Part shown: positions 26,328 to 39,442 of the stretch, one piece after another
How the letters are laid out: every line of letters starts with the position of its first letter
Numbering within the stretch: the stretch's first letter is position 1
Assembly: GCA_012861695.1 (NCBI GenBank)
Contig: JAAOOA010000028.1
Coordinates: 6,302,470-6,366,469, forward strand
Source: Trematomus loennbergii
Taxonomy: Eukaryota > Chordata > Actinopteri > Perciformes > Nototheniidae
Length of the DNA stretch: 64,000 nt
Direction of reading: 5' to 3'
The notes under the pieces: generated by a model
Seen by the model: the letters and a program-made list of their open reading frames with translations, nothing else
Told to the model about the DNA's origin: nothing
The model's database searches: none
Position numbers and translations under genes: made by a program

Positions 26328-29300
26328 TTACTGTGTTGTTTGAATATAAAGAAAGAGGCAAAGCTATCATCTTAAAATCTCTTCACACAGTGTGATTGGT
26401 TGGATATTTTATTTTATAAAATGTTAAGAAGCTAATCTGAGAGTATAAGCATCTAAAATGTTTGTGATAATGATTCATTGTGTAAAGAAAACTGCACAAA
26501 GTTGGTCAAAATCAAAACGATGTTTACAGCCGGCACATGGTTATATTTAAATGTATATGACATAATTATAATTTTCTCATATGCTGTTGTTTTCTCCAAG
26601 TGATAGAATAGTAATAGGTTTGCTGGTGAGTTCATCTAACTGCTTGGGTTGTTGCTTGTTGTTAGAGCAGCCAAATCTCATCAACCAGACAAAAGTCAAA
26701 GAAAAAAACTGTAAAAGTTTTATACAAAACGTGTAAAAGAGAATGAAGCCTAAATGAAGGACTATAATCTTTAACTCTAACATATACATACAATCATCAT
26801 GCTGAATTACACTGCATATAAAGCAGGTAATAATATGCTACAAAGAAAGATACTAGATTGTCCTAGATATTGAAACATCATTGAATATATTTAATCTCAG
26901 TAAATATTCAGGGGTCAGTGATGTAAAACTCAATAGTTAAGAAACAGCTAAATAAATACAAAAGTAGGGACGATAAATAATATTTCTGTAAAGAGCTTTT
27001 TGTTCTGAAAGTGAGATCTGGAAACATGGCAGCACTGCTACAATGAAGTCAAACAGTAATAAAAACACAAGCAGTCGTATATATTCAGGACAGTTTATCC
27101 GGAACATTTTACTTTGAGGGAAACTTGAAAGTAATTGAACCCTACAAATATTGGTCATACTCCAGGAAAACGAAAAACAGGAAATATGGTAGCTCAAAGT
27201 TGATCCAGGTGGTCAGTCTGTAAGCTGTGATGGATGGAAGTTTAACTTTGTTTTTCTGGTATAATATAGTTAATTATTACCACGAGGAATAACATCCTAA
27301 TCATAAAAAAGAGCTGTAGCAACCCAGCATTATAAGTGTGTTGCATGAGATTCAGATTGTGTGCTTTCTTTCCCCCTATGGTCAGGATTGACATCTCCTT
27401 TGAAGCTCATTTTGAAGAGAATCTCTTCACTGAGCTGAAATACAATATTCAATTTAGCTCTTGGATGCTGTGCCTTAAACCATAACCTCTCCTTTAAGGG
27501 TGGATGCACACGGCTGATGGATTTAGCCCCCAGTCCATCCCACTCACATTAACTGTGCATGCTGGTTTTTCAATTTCTCCTTCACCACCACCGAAAAAAT
27601 ATAAAAATGGCTGGATGGCAGCTTTGTCACATAATTAACTCAAAAAAAGGTTGTAGTGGTTTGCAACCAGGCTTCGCTTAACCCTGGGGTTTAACTCCAT
27701 TCCTGTTTCAAGACGTATTCATCCATCTGCACCCTCTTGATCCCCAGTCCAAACCACAGCGATGACTCACGGGTAAATGAGCTGAAAGAGAAGGAGGAGG
27801 AGAGGGGGAAAGGACAGAGAGCGGACAGATTAGGTCTCAGGGAACGCTCTGTGGCGGGGAATCAGAGAGACAGAGTTTCAATGAGACTGCTCGCGGGCGC
27901 TGGAGGTCTATCGGGCGCTGCAGTTGCCTGGAATAACAAACAGAGTCTGTCAGGATGACGAGCGTGGATGGTGGTCCCCTCTGTAAAGCCTCATAGTGGA
28001 TCCTATACTCCACAGAAGAGGAAAGGAAATGAATTTCATATGATCTTTTTAGGTTTTGGGAAGGCATCCAGCGTGTGTCCGCAGAGGACAGTAAAACAAT
28101 GTTGGATGAATAAGAGGACAACATGAAACACATCTTTCATTCAGAATTGGTCGTTCACATTCAATATTCAGCTCTCCAGAATATGGGGATGAATACAAAA
28201 CACTATTTTACATATCAAGGGACATTGTGGTTCTGTATTTTCATACTTATTGTCAACCAATCCCATGAAAAGTAAAAACCATCCATTTAAATGTTTAACT
28301 GATCTCAATAACATGTTTAGTCTTTAGCAAAAGCCTGTGTAACTTATTCCTCTTTTCCATAGACCTCCATTTTTTGTCTAAAAACTATTAGCCAACACTG
28401 TTCTTTCATTATTATGAATACTTTGTGTTATATTTTGACCCAACTTTGACAGTCCTGCTGTTTTAAATAATACTAAATACTAATAGTAGCAAACAAATGT
28501 GTTTTAATCTGCAGCTGAAAATAGTTAGCTCTGTTTGAGTTATGTTTGCTAGAAAAAACAAAAGTGCGGTGTGCAGATGTTTTGTTTTTTTAATGAAACT
28601 TTATATACATGACTTGTTGAACATGGATTTGGATCTCATTACCACCGAGAAGCTGGGGAAATAAGAATATCCTGAGAGGCAGACGAATGCATTTTTGGTT
28701 TGTTTTTATCATGTGATTCTCTGTAACGCTTTTATGTTTTGAGTCTCACACACACACACATCTGTGGGTACAAACCATTGTGATGAGGCTGATACCAAAA
28801 GAACAACGACAAAAGAAGTCACTGAACCAAGCAACGCAATGTTTTTTCCCGTTTTACTACTCCTCAAATCTTTCAACTAAAAAGGAATGTCTATCCTTTT
28901 TATTTGTAAGGAGAAAACACGTTAACAATTGACACTTAACAAGAATCACACTGAAAATCACATAAAGGGAATAATAAGCACATAGTAGATGAGATGTTTT
29001 TGAATAATGTTGGAGCCTCCACAGATGGTTCTGGTTGAACGGCAGTCCACTTCACCAGAGGCTCTGCCACCCAGAGCAGATTATTCTCTGCTGGGGAGTC
29101 CAAGTGTCGAAAGAAAGAAGAAAAACACTTCTGTTTGGTAAACACCAGACGGAAATTAGGGAGAAAAAACAAGATGACTCAGAGCAAAGAAAACCCGACT
29201 GATATTCTTATTTATTGATTTCCTTTAGCAAACATTTCCAATGAAAGGATTCATCAGTTACAATGTGGCTGTATAAGAGATAATTTCCTTCTCTCTTTTG

Positions 29301-30251
29301 ATACAAATAAAATAAAATAGTGCATCACACATCAGTGTCAGCCTGTGGTTGCTCTCTGAGGTTTGGGCTGTTGTTGGGGAACAAGCTGTACAGTTCAGCT
29401 GGCCAAACAGCGCATTGAAAAGGCCTTTCCAAAGCTTTCATTAGCTTGAGTAATGACGAGTAATATGAGGTGATAATAGCAGAGTTTAGACAAACATGAC
29501 ACATGGGGTTTTACATCAAACAATAAAACAGATGCTGGTGATGAATCAAACGTCTGTTTAAAACACTGTCTCCTCCTCATTGTGTTTCTGTGATTGTACT
29601 GATTTGTCATTGTTTATTTCTTTACAAGTAAATCTGCTATTTGACCCCTTAAGCTAAAAAGCAGCTGTACGGATAACACTTGCTATTGTCAAATGTTTTA
29701 CTGTTAAATAAATACAGTTGATCTAACACAGATTTCAGCTTTAAAAATCAGTGTTTTAAACTTGAACTTTAATTTAAAGTTTGATAGATTAAACTGCAGA
29801 TAAACGTAAAAAAAACATTATAGAACGGAAAGAGAAATTGCAAAAGTCTGTTTGTATTTATATGCTTTCCTAAACTTATATATTAAATTATAAATGGAAT
29901 ATAATAAATAATGAAGAGTAAAGTCTAATCAAAAAAGAAGGTAAACATTCAGAAACTTGATTTACTGTCAAGTCCATTTTATTGAAATACCACATAAATA
30001 CACTTAAACCGTAAAAAAATCTTTACAATGCCTTATTCATAGGGGTATCATAGGTTGTTATGACTTGTCTCTAATGTGTAACGGTGTTTAACTGATGTTA
30101 CACATTGCAGTGACCTCACTCCTGAGCCTCAGTTCAAGTTTCTCCCTCGGAGCTTTTCCTCTGCCTCTGAAATAAAAGCAGCATGTAGTCGGGTCGGCTG
30201 AGGTAGCTACGACTCCTTCGCTCTCCAGTGGAGGATGTGCTATTCACCTCA

Positions 30252-30253
<2 letters not shown>
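26328..30253. other. No gene recognised
   Basis: Nearly 4 kb without a supported exon, RNA gene or repeat. Open frames on both strands are short and lack family motifs. A short (CA)n lies at 28,746-28,760. Confidence 0.4.

Positions 30254-30282
<29 letters not shown>
30254..30282. repeat. Short (GT)n microsatellite
   Basis: 29 bp of GT, followed by GCGTGC. Confidence 0.9.
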
Positions 30283-30286
<4 letters not shown>

Positions 30287-30528
30287 CATCACCATCTGGC
30301 CACCATCGGCCCGGGTTCCTGCTGACTGTCAGCACCAGCTGGCGGACTGGACAACGCTGCAGTCGTACCAAAGCTGAGCAGAAACAGACGGAGGCTCGTC
30401 TGACCCTCAGTGGGGAAACAGTTGAGTGTATGACCTTCACTAAGATATTTTCTTACACTTCACCCCTCCTTGCCCCCTTTTCAGGATGGCTTTAATAATA
30501 ATGCTTTGAATATTGCATGTTTAGGTAT

Positions 30529-31079
30529 TGTTACGCCCAGGTCTAGGGGAACCTAGGCATAGCACAAAATGTGCACTCTACCCACTCTTCCCACTCCCAA
30601 GAATATGGACACTGAGACAGTGAATGCCGTTGGTAATTTTAATTACCTAGTTTTTAACGAGGCGAGACAACCCACATAAACAAACAAATCTTGGCACACA
30701 TAACTCTTGCCTAACAAATAAGAAAACAAACGTACAGGCTTCTTACCTACCCTGACGTAAAAACAGGAGAAAACGAGAATAAAAAATAAAAAAAGGGTTT
30801 CGCACTCCTGGGAAAATCAAAGCGTGTCTTAGAAGACAGGTTAAATTAGTTTATCTTTCTAAGATTTCAAAATATACAAAAGGACCGGTATACGGTAGAA
30901 TTACACACACAGCACAACAGGTCAGATATATCAACACGCGCAGAGTTGGGAGTAGGAGAAGTCGAGTCAGAGAGAGGGCAGAGGGACTGCATGGCTGCAG
31001 CTTAAATGCTCCCCTCTTCTTCAGGTTGACCAATCAGCATGTTGAAGGTAGCTAATCAGCTAACGGGCACCACCTGCTT

Positions 31080-31154
<75 letters not shown>

Positions 31155-31155
31155 A

Positions 31156-31234
<79 letters not shown>

Positions 31235-31331
31235 ACACACACACACACCACACACACACACACACACCACACACACACGAGGAGGGAAAAATATCTGCAC
31301 ACAAATGACATAACGACCCAGGGTCGTAACA
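30529..31331 (-). mobile_element. Solo LTR of a retrotransposon
   Basis: The element starts TGTTACGCCCAGGTCTAGGG and ends CAGGGTCGTAACA, so it has the TG...CA edges and a TGTTACG/CGTAACA inverted repeat expected of an LTR. The 4-bp word GTAT lies immediately before (30525-30528) and after (31332-31335), consistent with a target duplication. It is 803 bp long and holds a long CA tract. No second LTR, primer-binding site or pol sequence is nearby, hence a solo LTR. The strand is tentative: on the minus strand a CATTTAAGC TATA-like word is followed downstream by a pyrimidine-rich stretch. Confidence 0.7.
31081..31278. repeat. (CA)n microsatellite inside the LTR
   Basis: 198 bp of CA with several CCA interruptions, inside the solo LTR. 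Confidence 0.97.
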
Positions 31332-31569
31332 GTATTTATATATTCATGTATGTATATATGGATAAGGAGGGTAGGTTAGTGATGCAGGAATGTGATGTTT
31401 TTAATGTACTTGTAAATGTCTTGTGTGTGAGTGTATTTCTGTCTTACTGAGTGTTAGCTGTAAATAAACACAAGTTAAAGAGAGGGTATTCTATGAAAAA
31501 TATTTCTTATCCTTTATGTACAGTAGTAATGAATTCTTAAAAAGTATAATGAACAGTCACAAAGAAAAA

Positions 31570-31745
31570 GTTAAAGTTAAAGCCTTTTATTGTCATTGTA
31601 CACAGAGTACAACGAGATTCAGAGTGCAACTCTGTCCCGGTGTGCAAAAAATACAAACACATAAAGAACACTAAAAAACACGGCCATAGGACAGACACCA
31701 TAAACAATCATACGGGGAAAAGAGAAAGTCAACACAATGCAACAA
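31570..31745. repeat. Retroposon-like fragment
   Basis: CCTTTTATTGTCATTGTACAC followed by AGTACAACGAGATTCAGAGTG is wording found at the 3' end of a common fish retroposon. Preceded by a short GTTAAA repeat. Family not assigned. Confidence 0.4.
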
Positions 31746-34621
31746 ATGTAATCTGTGATTTAAATGTTTCCCTTTTTTGTCAGAAAGAAGCAAGAAAATA
31801 AAACTAATGCACTGATTAGTGAAAATACAGCATGCTGCTCATTGTTTACTTCAGGGGCACCAGCCCAGAAAACCCCTTCCTTTTGTTTGGTCATGTTTTC
31901 TACAGTGTTGTTGATGACCTGTTTGTTGTTTTAAACGTTAATTGACATATGCACCCACCCTTTATAATGTCACTTAATTCTTGTACTTAGACTTCAGGTG
32001 GAAATATTGAATTTGAATTTCACTAAATGTATTCAACAATTTATTGTATAGATGAAGATTTTGAAAACACACCCAGCAAGATGACACTGCATAATAAACC
32101 AGGTTGAGTTATTTCCTATATAAAAACTATATAAATCAAAATAAATAAATCAATTATAATAATCAATCAATATGTATTAAAATAATAATTCGAAACAAAC
32201 TCTTATGCTTTATATTCTTGGTACTTTAGGTCACTTTTTCCTGAAAGCCCTTCTAAAGCAAAAACACTGGTGTTATCCTACACTCTTGTTATTGTCAACA
32301 TAGCTTTAGTTCATCTCTCAATACAATAAATTCCTGTCTTTTCTCCCAATCTATGGCACTCAGCCCAGAAAACAAAGAAAACAGGACAGAAGTTTTTAGT
32401 TTCATTTAAAAATAAAAAAGCTTCACTCACACTTAGATGTGGCAATAAGTTGTTCAACTTTTGCTATCAAAAATCTCTGGAAGAAGGGCTTACTATGTTT
32501 TCTTCATAGCAGCAGTAAAATGTGGAGAGGTAAAACATTTTGCCATCACTGATCCTTTGTAGCCTCTCTGTGCTATCTGTTGCGCAGCTGGCATACTGAA
32601 TAGGTCTCCTGATTGTAAGAATAATTACGCAGATTTTAATGCATTATGGAAATGGCCAAAAACCCCATGCAGCTCACTGGTGAGTCAGAGCATTATTGTT
32701 ATGACCACCTTCCTCAAAATGGCCCCGACAGACCCGACTGGACCAGACCGCAGCAGAGAGAGAACAAAGCGTGGCCTCTGGCCCCGGCGATGTTCCCACA
32801 CTTCCTGCTAAACACAGAGAGTCTAAAACACAAGACAAAACAGGCTTAGATGCCCACATTGGCATTTGCATCAAAACAATATTTGTGGAGTAATCTAATA
32901 AAGGGTGAGCACAAACGGAGAGATTATTCTTCATTTCAGAGAGGAAATCAGAATGGCATGTTGCTGGTATATCATGTGTCCTCAGATCAGTTTGTCCCTG
33001 CAAACACAAGATCCAGTCTGGTTTACGATGCATTATGAATGTTTTAAGTGGTGCAGCTTTTGATGTGTCACTGGCTATTATTTCTTTGTAGTACACTGTG
33101 TATATCTATTCTCCTTTGTATGGGTGAACGGACATCTTGAGCAATCAGAGCAGATCTCATGCACGAAATATGAAAACAGCATGGTTAACGCAGCTGAGGG
33201 GCAGAGACGAAGAGAAATTAGTCATTGGGTATGTTGTCTCTTTCAAGCTGCTCAACATTGAGAGAAATACGTTGTGATTCTAAGAAATAAAGCTCTGGAA
33301 CAGAAGCTACAATGACATATTCTTGAAAGTGGAATGCCTAATTGTTAACATGTGGTGTAGGTGAATAACAAAGTGGTGTTAAAATATGACTTTTTTTAAA
33401 TGTTGTGTCTGAGTCCTTGTCACTGTAATTCTGAAAAATGGTTGTGACATTTTCAATGATCATGTAGTGTGTCTTTAGAGGCGAGCCTGGATGCCCGGGA
33501 GGTCTGAGGGCTGTGACTCATGCTTAAAGCCTTTGCGCCTGTGACATGGAGAAAGGAAATAAGAGCCAGATGCCAACAGATATCCCCCAGCACATGGCTC
33601 ACACACACAACAGAGCCCGCTACGGAGTGTGTTCCCAGCAGTCACACACAAAGGATTCAGGTGCGACTCAAGTGATTTTCCAGTAGCAATTTAACGTCAA
33701 GGTTGGAACAATATGGTTGCAATTACGAGAAACGCACCTTTAAACCAAAACAAGACAGAAACACACACTTGAACACACACACACACACACACACACTTGA
33801 ACACATACACACACTCACATGGCAACAGGCGTGTACAGTAAGATGTAGCATGGGTTATAATTGTTTACTCAACATCCTATAATTTTGTCCTGGTTTTTAT
33901 GATTGTTTCCAGAGTTTTGGCGGGGATGAAAATGTTTCGGCTTAAAAAGACTTAGACAACCGTGTTTTAGATTAGTGGAATTTGAGAACTGGCACAGACT
34001 TTGGTTTCCATCAGAAATATCTTAATACAGTATGCTCTGGTGTGCTGCCAGTGAATCATTTAAAAACCAAGATCGGCCAAACAGTGGAACTTTCACCATC
34101 CTCATAAGTAATTGATTTAAAGAAAGAGTTCATCTTCATGAATTGCAACTTTCCCAGGGTTTTTACAAACTTTAAGCATGAGTTGTTCTCTCGCAGTTCT
34201 TCAGTTTTACAATAATAAATGTTCCTCCATCATCCAGTATAGGTACACTAAAACATTCCCTTGCTGGAAAGGCCACCAACTTGTTATGACTACACTTTTT
34301 AATAAAACATGACAAATGGATGAACTACAAGAATAATGCAGTTGTGGATTCAATTAAAACAATGTTAAAGTCCTCCAACAAATCTATTTAACATGTTTTT
34401 TTTTACCAAAACTAAAGACATAATTGTACTTGCGAAATCGATTTATTTACTTTTCCAATGAACTTGTTAATACTGATGCAATAACACATTTGAATATTCT
34501 AGCTTTTTCGTAGCTAGACATCATTTTAACTACTTTAAATACAGTTGGATTCAGTGGTTTCTAACCCAGAAGTTAGGCCCCTTCAAAGACGTCGTATTGA
34601 CGTTGGAGAAGGAGAACAGCC
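31746..34621. other. No gene recognised
   Basis: No supported exon or repeat family apart from a short (CA)n near 33,775. The frames at 32,646-33,096 overlap on both strands and show no family motif. Confidence 0.4.
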
Positions 34622-35011
34622 TTAAAGGTGGGGTAGGTAAGTTTGAGAAACCGGCTCGAGATACACTTTTTGTTATATTCCATGGAATGCTCTTAACATC
34701 CCGATAGCAATGAATATCTTAAGTGCTTTGACAAAAAATCCATAAAAAAATATCATCTGTGGAAGCCGTAGTACTGTAAAAAGCACAACCAATCATTTTA
34801 GCCGGCCCGGCTAAAATAACTGGATGGCCTACCTGCCTGTCAGCCTTCCATCGGGGCACAAACTTATCTCGTGCCCTCATTGGTCATGTGCGCGTTCGTG
34901 TGTGTTGGAGGAGGGGCTCTGTAAGGAAGTGGCAGATTTTTTCCGGCTGTTTATTTTCTAATTCTAGCGCACTCGAGCTGGTTTCTCCAAAATTACCTAC
35001 CCCACCTTTAA
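34622..35011. mobile_element. TTAA-flanked MITE, family A, copy 4 (most complete)
   Basis: TTAAAGGTGGGGTAGGTAAG on the left and TTACCTACCCCACCTTTAA on the right, with TTAA at 34622-34625 and 35008-35011. It contains the full set of landmarks: GACAAAAAATCC, TTTTAGCCGGCCCGGCTAAAA and GTGTGTTGGAGGAGGGGCTC. 390 bp, no coding capacity. It is a good reference for the other copies. Confidence 0.88.
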
Positions 35012-36885
35012 ATGTATGGCTGGGTGTGAGCGTGAAATGTATGCTCTCCCATTTTACTATTCTCATGTTGGAGAGGTCGGTGTAACTTTTTAAATATCAA
35101 GGTATCATTGACATGATTTTGATTGCAAAATGGATGACTGAAGGTGATTGCAGATTGACTTTCACAGCTAAATGCTGCAAGCTTAGAGAAGTGCTTAAAA
35201 TGGCATCTTTTAAATATTGAACATGGATGTTTAACTTTAGAATTCTTTCCCTGTCAGAATAAATCGAAATTCAAAGATATCCATGTGTCACATTTTCATT
35301 ATCAACACATATCAGAAACCGACGGTCTGTCAAAGTCTTCCCCTCAGATGCATTACCCGTGAATGCATGTCTCAGCTGGTTGTATTAAAAATCAAAGACT
35401 ATGCTGTACATCTGGATAGCATAGAGAAAGGGGTGAAACTAACCGACATGTGCCTTCAGAGCAATCCATCAGGTTTTAATCACGACATGGACGTAATCCA
35501 TCATGTTACTTCAAGAGGCAATTACTAATCCATTTTTCCATGGCTGACACATAACGTATTCAAACTGTGTGCAAAGAGTGACATAAGTAAACGTTGTGAT
35601 GATTAAAAAGCCCTCTCGGTGCGGTTGAGATGTTTTAATCTAAACCTGTATGTTGTGAGGTAAAATAAAGCATGTCTTCATAAATTAACAAGGGTAATAA
35701 TCATGAAGGGCAAATCTATGTCATCCAGACCACATTGCTATGTGATATTTCTCAAATACGCTTGTGAAGTTAAAGAGGCATGATTCCGACCTGATGTGCT
35801 TTAGTTTGGTTGAAGATCTTTAAGAGAATAAGTCGCCTTGACATCTGCAACCTGATGCTTGTCGGAAACTACAATGAGGGTAATACAAACAAAAGAAAAG
35901 GGTGAATGTTTCCAATTTGTGAGTCGCTGACCAAAACGCTGCTGCTTGTTCACATAATGATTTTTAGTTTGACATGAATCTATGATGTGACTCATAATGT
36001 TAAGATTTCCACCGCATTCCTCTCTTCAGTGGAGTGATAGGGATCGGTCACAGTCGTATCGGGTGTGGCTCAGGTCAATTACAACAGGTTGATAGCGGAG
36101 AGTCATCATCGTATTGTTTAAACTTGTCTATCTGAGTCACTGCCCTTTGTTTCAAATTACTGGCTAGGAACAAATAAATCCATTTAAGTCTTGCGTGAGA
36201 ACATCTCCACTTAAATACTTTGGGGCTAAATTGGATAATACATTTCACATATACACAAATAGAGTATTATGTTTATACTGCACGCCATTTAATGAGAGTC
36301 TCCGAATTGTGATTTGTCTTTTTTGAATGACTTTCAAAGTGCATTCACAATATTCCCATAATATAACAAATATAGTGTCCATGCCATAAAGGCATACAAT
36401 CCTAAAAGGCAATACATCACACATACATTGTGCAATATTTCCCCTTTTTTTGTAACCACAGGAAAATGATTATGATAGCAAAAGACGTGCCAAGCAACTC
36501 TCATCACCTTTGATTAAAATAAACTTGTGGTTTTTAAAACAGCAGGATCTTCTATCCTGGAGTAAGTCTTACAGACACACCAAACATACTGTATAGAAAA
36601 CAATTAAATAGACGCAATAAAGTAAATATTTATATATTTAAAATACGTCATGACTTTTGAGAGAGACTGCAACAACTCAGTTGATTCATGACAACCAGCG
36701 ACAACCTGGATGAATGCAATGAGTCACATAATGCGTACCATAACCAGAAAGTAAAGCTGAAGCCTCTCTCTCAGACATACAATGTTTTATTCCAGATTTT
36801 TTTTAAAGTAAGGATGTATACATGTATCTTATGTTCCTTTCCAAACCCTGATCAAAATGTTTCTATAACACCTTCACTCTTCCTC
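35012..36885. other. No gene recognised
   Basis: No supported exon, RNA gene or known repeat. The 3' part may include the untranscribed flank of the LINE remnant that follows. Confidence 0.4.
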
Positions 36886-37560
36886 TCTACCGGCTCTTAT
36901 GTCGTACCCAGCGATGACCCTCTCACCTTTCGCTCACATCCTTACCACTGTGAAACCGATTTCCAAAATACTTAAGAAATACAAATGTCTAGAAAAGCTG
37001 TTGAACCAGATTGAATTTCTCCAGCTCTACCCAAGCACTGTTGAGAAGTTCTCACCTGTCTGGGCAGATCACTTCAATATGTCCTTGGATCAGTGCACAT
37101 TGTGGCAGCCTGCTTCAAAACATCTGTCATCATTCTTGTCCCCAAAAACGTTTAGAGCCTGAATGGCTTCAGTTGCCAATGAAATTCTGAGAGACCCAAC
37201 TCGCAATATCTCTAAACAATTACTGGCTCTCTCCCAGACCCTCTGCAGTTTCCATACAGAGCAAATACATCTGTGGATAATGTCATAAATCTGCACTTCA
37301 TTCTTACAGCAAACTGAAAACACAAACACATATACCCACATACTATTTGTGGACTTTACCGTTAAGAGCCAAACCATACTGCTAGAAAAATCTACAATCC
37401 ACTGGCAGTCAGATTTCTGCGATGACTGCCAGTGGAATTATAACTTCCTTTCAAACAGGAAACCATTATTAAGGTCGATCAACACGTCTACATGTACGAC
37501 TTCCACAATCCCACCTCCGGTACCCTGTGGTCTCTCTCCTCTGCTGAACTGACTCTAAAA
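36886..37560 (+). pseudogene. CR1/Rex-like LINE reverse transcriptase remnant
   Basis: Ordered reverse-transcriptase blocks appear on the + strand in changing frames. They are RKAVEPD.ISPALPKHC (about 36,988), then VWADHFNMSLDQC (about 37,060), then ACFKTSVIILVPKN (about 37,107), then DPLQFPYRANTSVDNVINLH (about 37,237), then FVDFTVKSQTI (about 37,347), and finally FLSNRKPLLRSIN...CGLSPLLN (ending 37,549). These match the finger and palm regions of fish non-LTR retrotransposons of the CR1/jockey side (K.AGPD.I, F..S...., CFK...I.PVPK, LQFAYR.N.S..DA, FVDFS.AFN, GC.LSPLL). The FADD catalytic block is not reached. Several frameshifts and stops show it is dead. Confidence 0.7.
37399..37435. repeat. 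13-bp perfect inverted repeat within the LINE remnant
   Basis: CCACTGGCAGTCA, an 11-nt loop, then TGACTGCCAGTGG. Confidence 0.85.
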
Positions 37561-39440
37561 ATGATTGTGCGTTTAACCGTCAATGTGACAAACATCTAAA
37601 GTTTGTGGACACTATTTACTGAGATAACTAAAGAAACTGAAAGAACCCTCTCAACCCATTCAGTCTATTTTTATATTATTATTAAATGTTGAACAATGTA
37701 CAACAACGTACTTTTTTAATGTGTTTTAATTTTTTCTATACTCTTATAACACCTACACCCAAAAACAGCACCTGAATGCAACTCAACCCTTGTTTCATGG
37801 TCTGCTAGTTAACATAAATACTTGTTTTCAAATGTATTCACTTCACTGCCCTGATGTTGAATATTTTTAAATGTTTTTCGTTTTTTTAGATGCAGTCCAA
37901 TTCAGGTGACAAAGATAATTTGCCTACCTAAAATGTGTTCAGTGACACGTTGCTGTCTCCACTCAGCGGTTGTACAAACAGTGTTGGACTAATGGAGCAC
38001 ACCCGCCTCTGTTTAAGTGTTTCCATATTGCCAGTTTGCCTTTAAGTCATTCATTTTACATTTGACCTTTCTGCCTTGCCAATTCACGTACCATTAAATA
38101 CTGGGACAGCTTAATGTTCCCTGGCACAGGAACACAGATAAAATAAAATGGCCCCATTCTTTTAGTGAGTATGCTGCCAGAATATCAGTGTGCTTATGAA
38201 TTTCAATGTGCAGGCCTGATCTTGATGATTTATTGACTTTTCTATGCTACCAGCAGCAATATTTATAGAGTCCTTTGAGATTTTCTCATACGTATTGTTT
38301 CAGTATCCGGGTGTGAAGGTATTGCAAATAGGGCTGTAAATCCAGAAGAAAAAACAAGCTTTCCACTTATGTTTGAGTGAATTGCAGATGGCCACAGAGG
38401 GGACAATTAGCAGAAAACTGGAAATGTATTTTTTTACATATCGAACTTTGGGAGCTGGTAGCCGCTGTGGTAAACATCTCATTTAAATGATGTTTGCTGC
38501 AGGAAAGCTGCTAGCGGGCCACTCAGGCTTTAAACCTAATGGTAGGCATTAAAGAGAAATTAAGGGGCCCACATGGCCGCACACTTACTTGATCTCCCTG
38601 CTAGCCAGCAACTCTGGTCTTTACCCTCTTTTCTCGGAATAAACTTCAAAGAAGAGGACGTCGGCTCATGAGCAGAGCAGATTCATAACTAGGAACAGAA
38701 TGAACTGGAGCCACTCTACACCCACAGCAGCTTGTTGTTGCTCTCTTCATGTTTTTTACTGCGCCAAAGTTTATTTGATGAATTGACACATTGAAAACAG
38801 TTTCATTTGCCAGAAGCAGATGGTGCCGAGCTGAAGCGGGACGATTTCGACACATAAGGCCTCTGTAGACTGCAGCTGCCACGCCATCTTAGTGTTGAGC
38901 AAAAAGAAGCCCAAAATAATGTTTACACTTATGCAATACATGTATCTTTTAAACTAGATGACGAGTGGAGAGTGTGGCTCAGATATTTAATGGAAATAGT
39001 AAAAAGCGAAATACAGTAAGTAATCGTGCAGTTCCATTCATGCATAAAACTTTTTTAACTCACGCTGCAGGTTATCCGACTTGAAATCAAGGTTGTTATT
39101 GGATGAGGAAGGGTTAATGCCTGCATTGTTCAATCGTCAGTGTAACAGTACACCGGTTTATGACCTGTTGCTGACATGCTTTGCAGTTTTCCCTGTTAAA
39201 TCTGAATTAAAATGCATGATATGACATGAGTACAAGTGAAGTGCACACTGTTTGTCAAACAATATGTAACTGATCCATTCCAAAAAAACGAACCCCGCAA
39301 AACAATACAAACCATACTGTATGAAGTGAAATCGACCAAGCCAACCATGGATTTTACTATTATATGATTAATGTTTTTTTTTTTTCTTTGCAACTATTAC
39401 TGTGTTGACCTTGGATACTACATCAGATTTCTCAAATATT
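37561..39440. other. No gene recognised
   Basis: The first about 200 bp may be LINE 3' sequence. The rest shows no supported exon or repeat. Confidence 0.35.
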
Positions 39441-39442
39441 GC

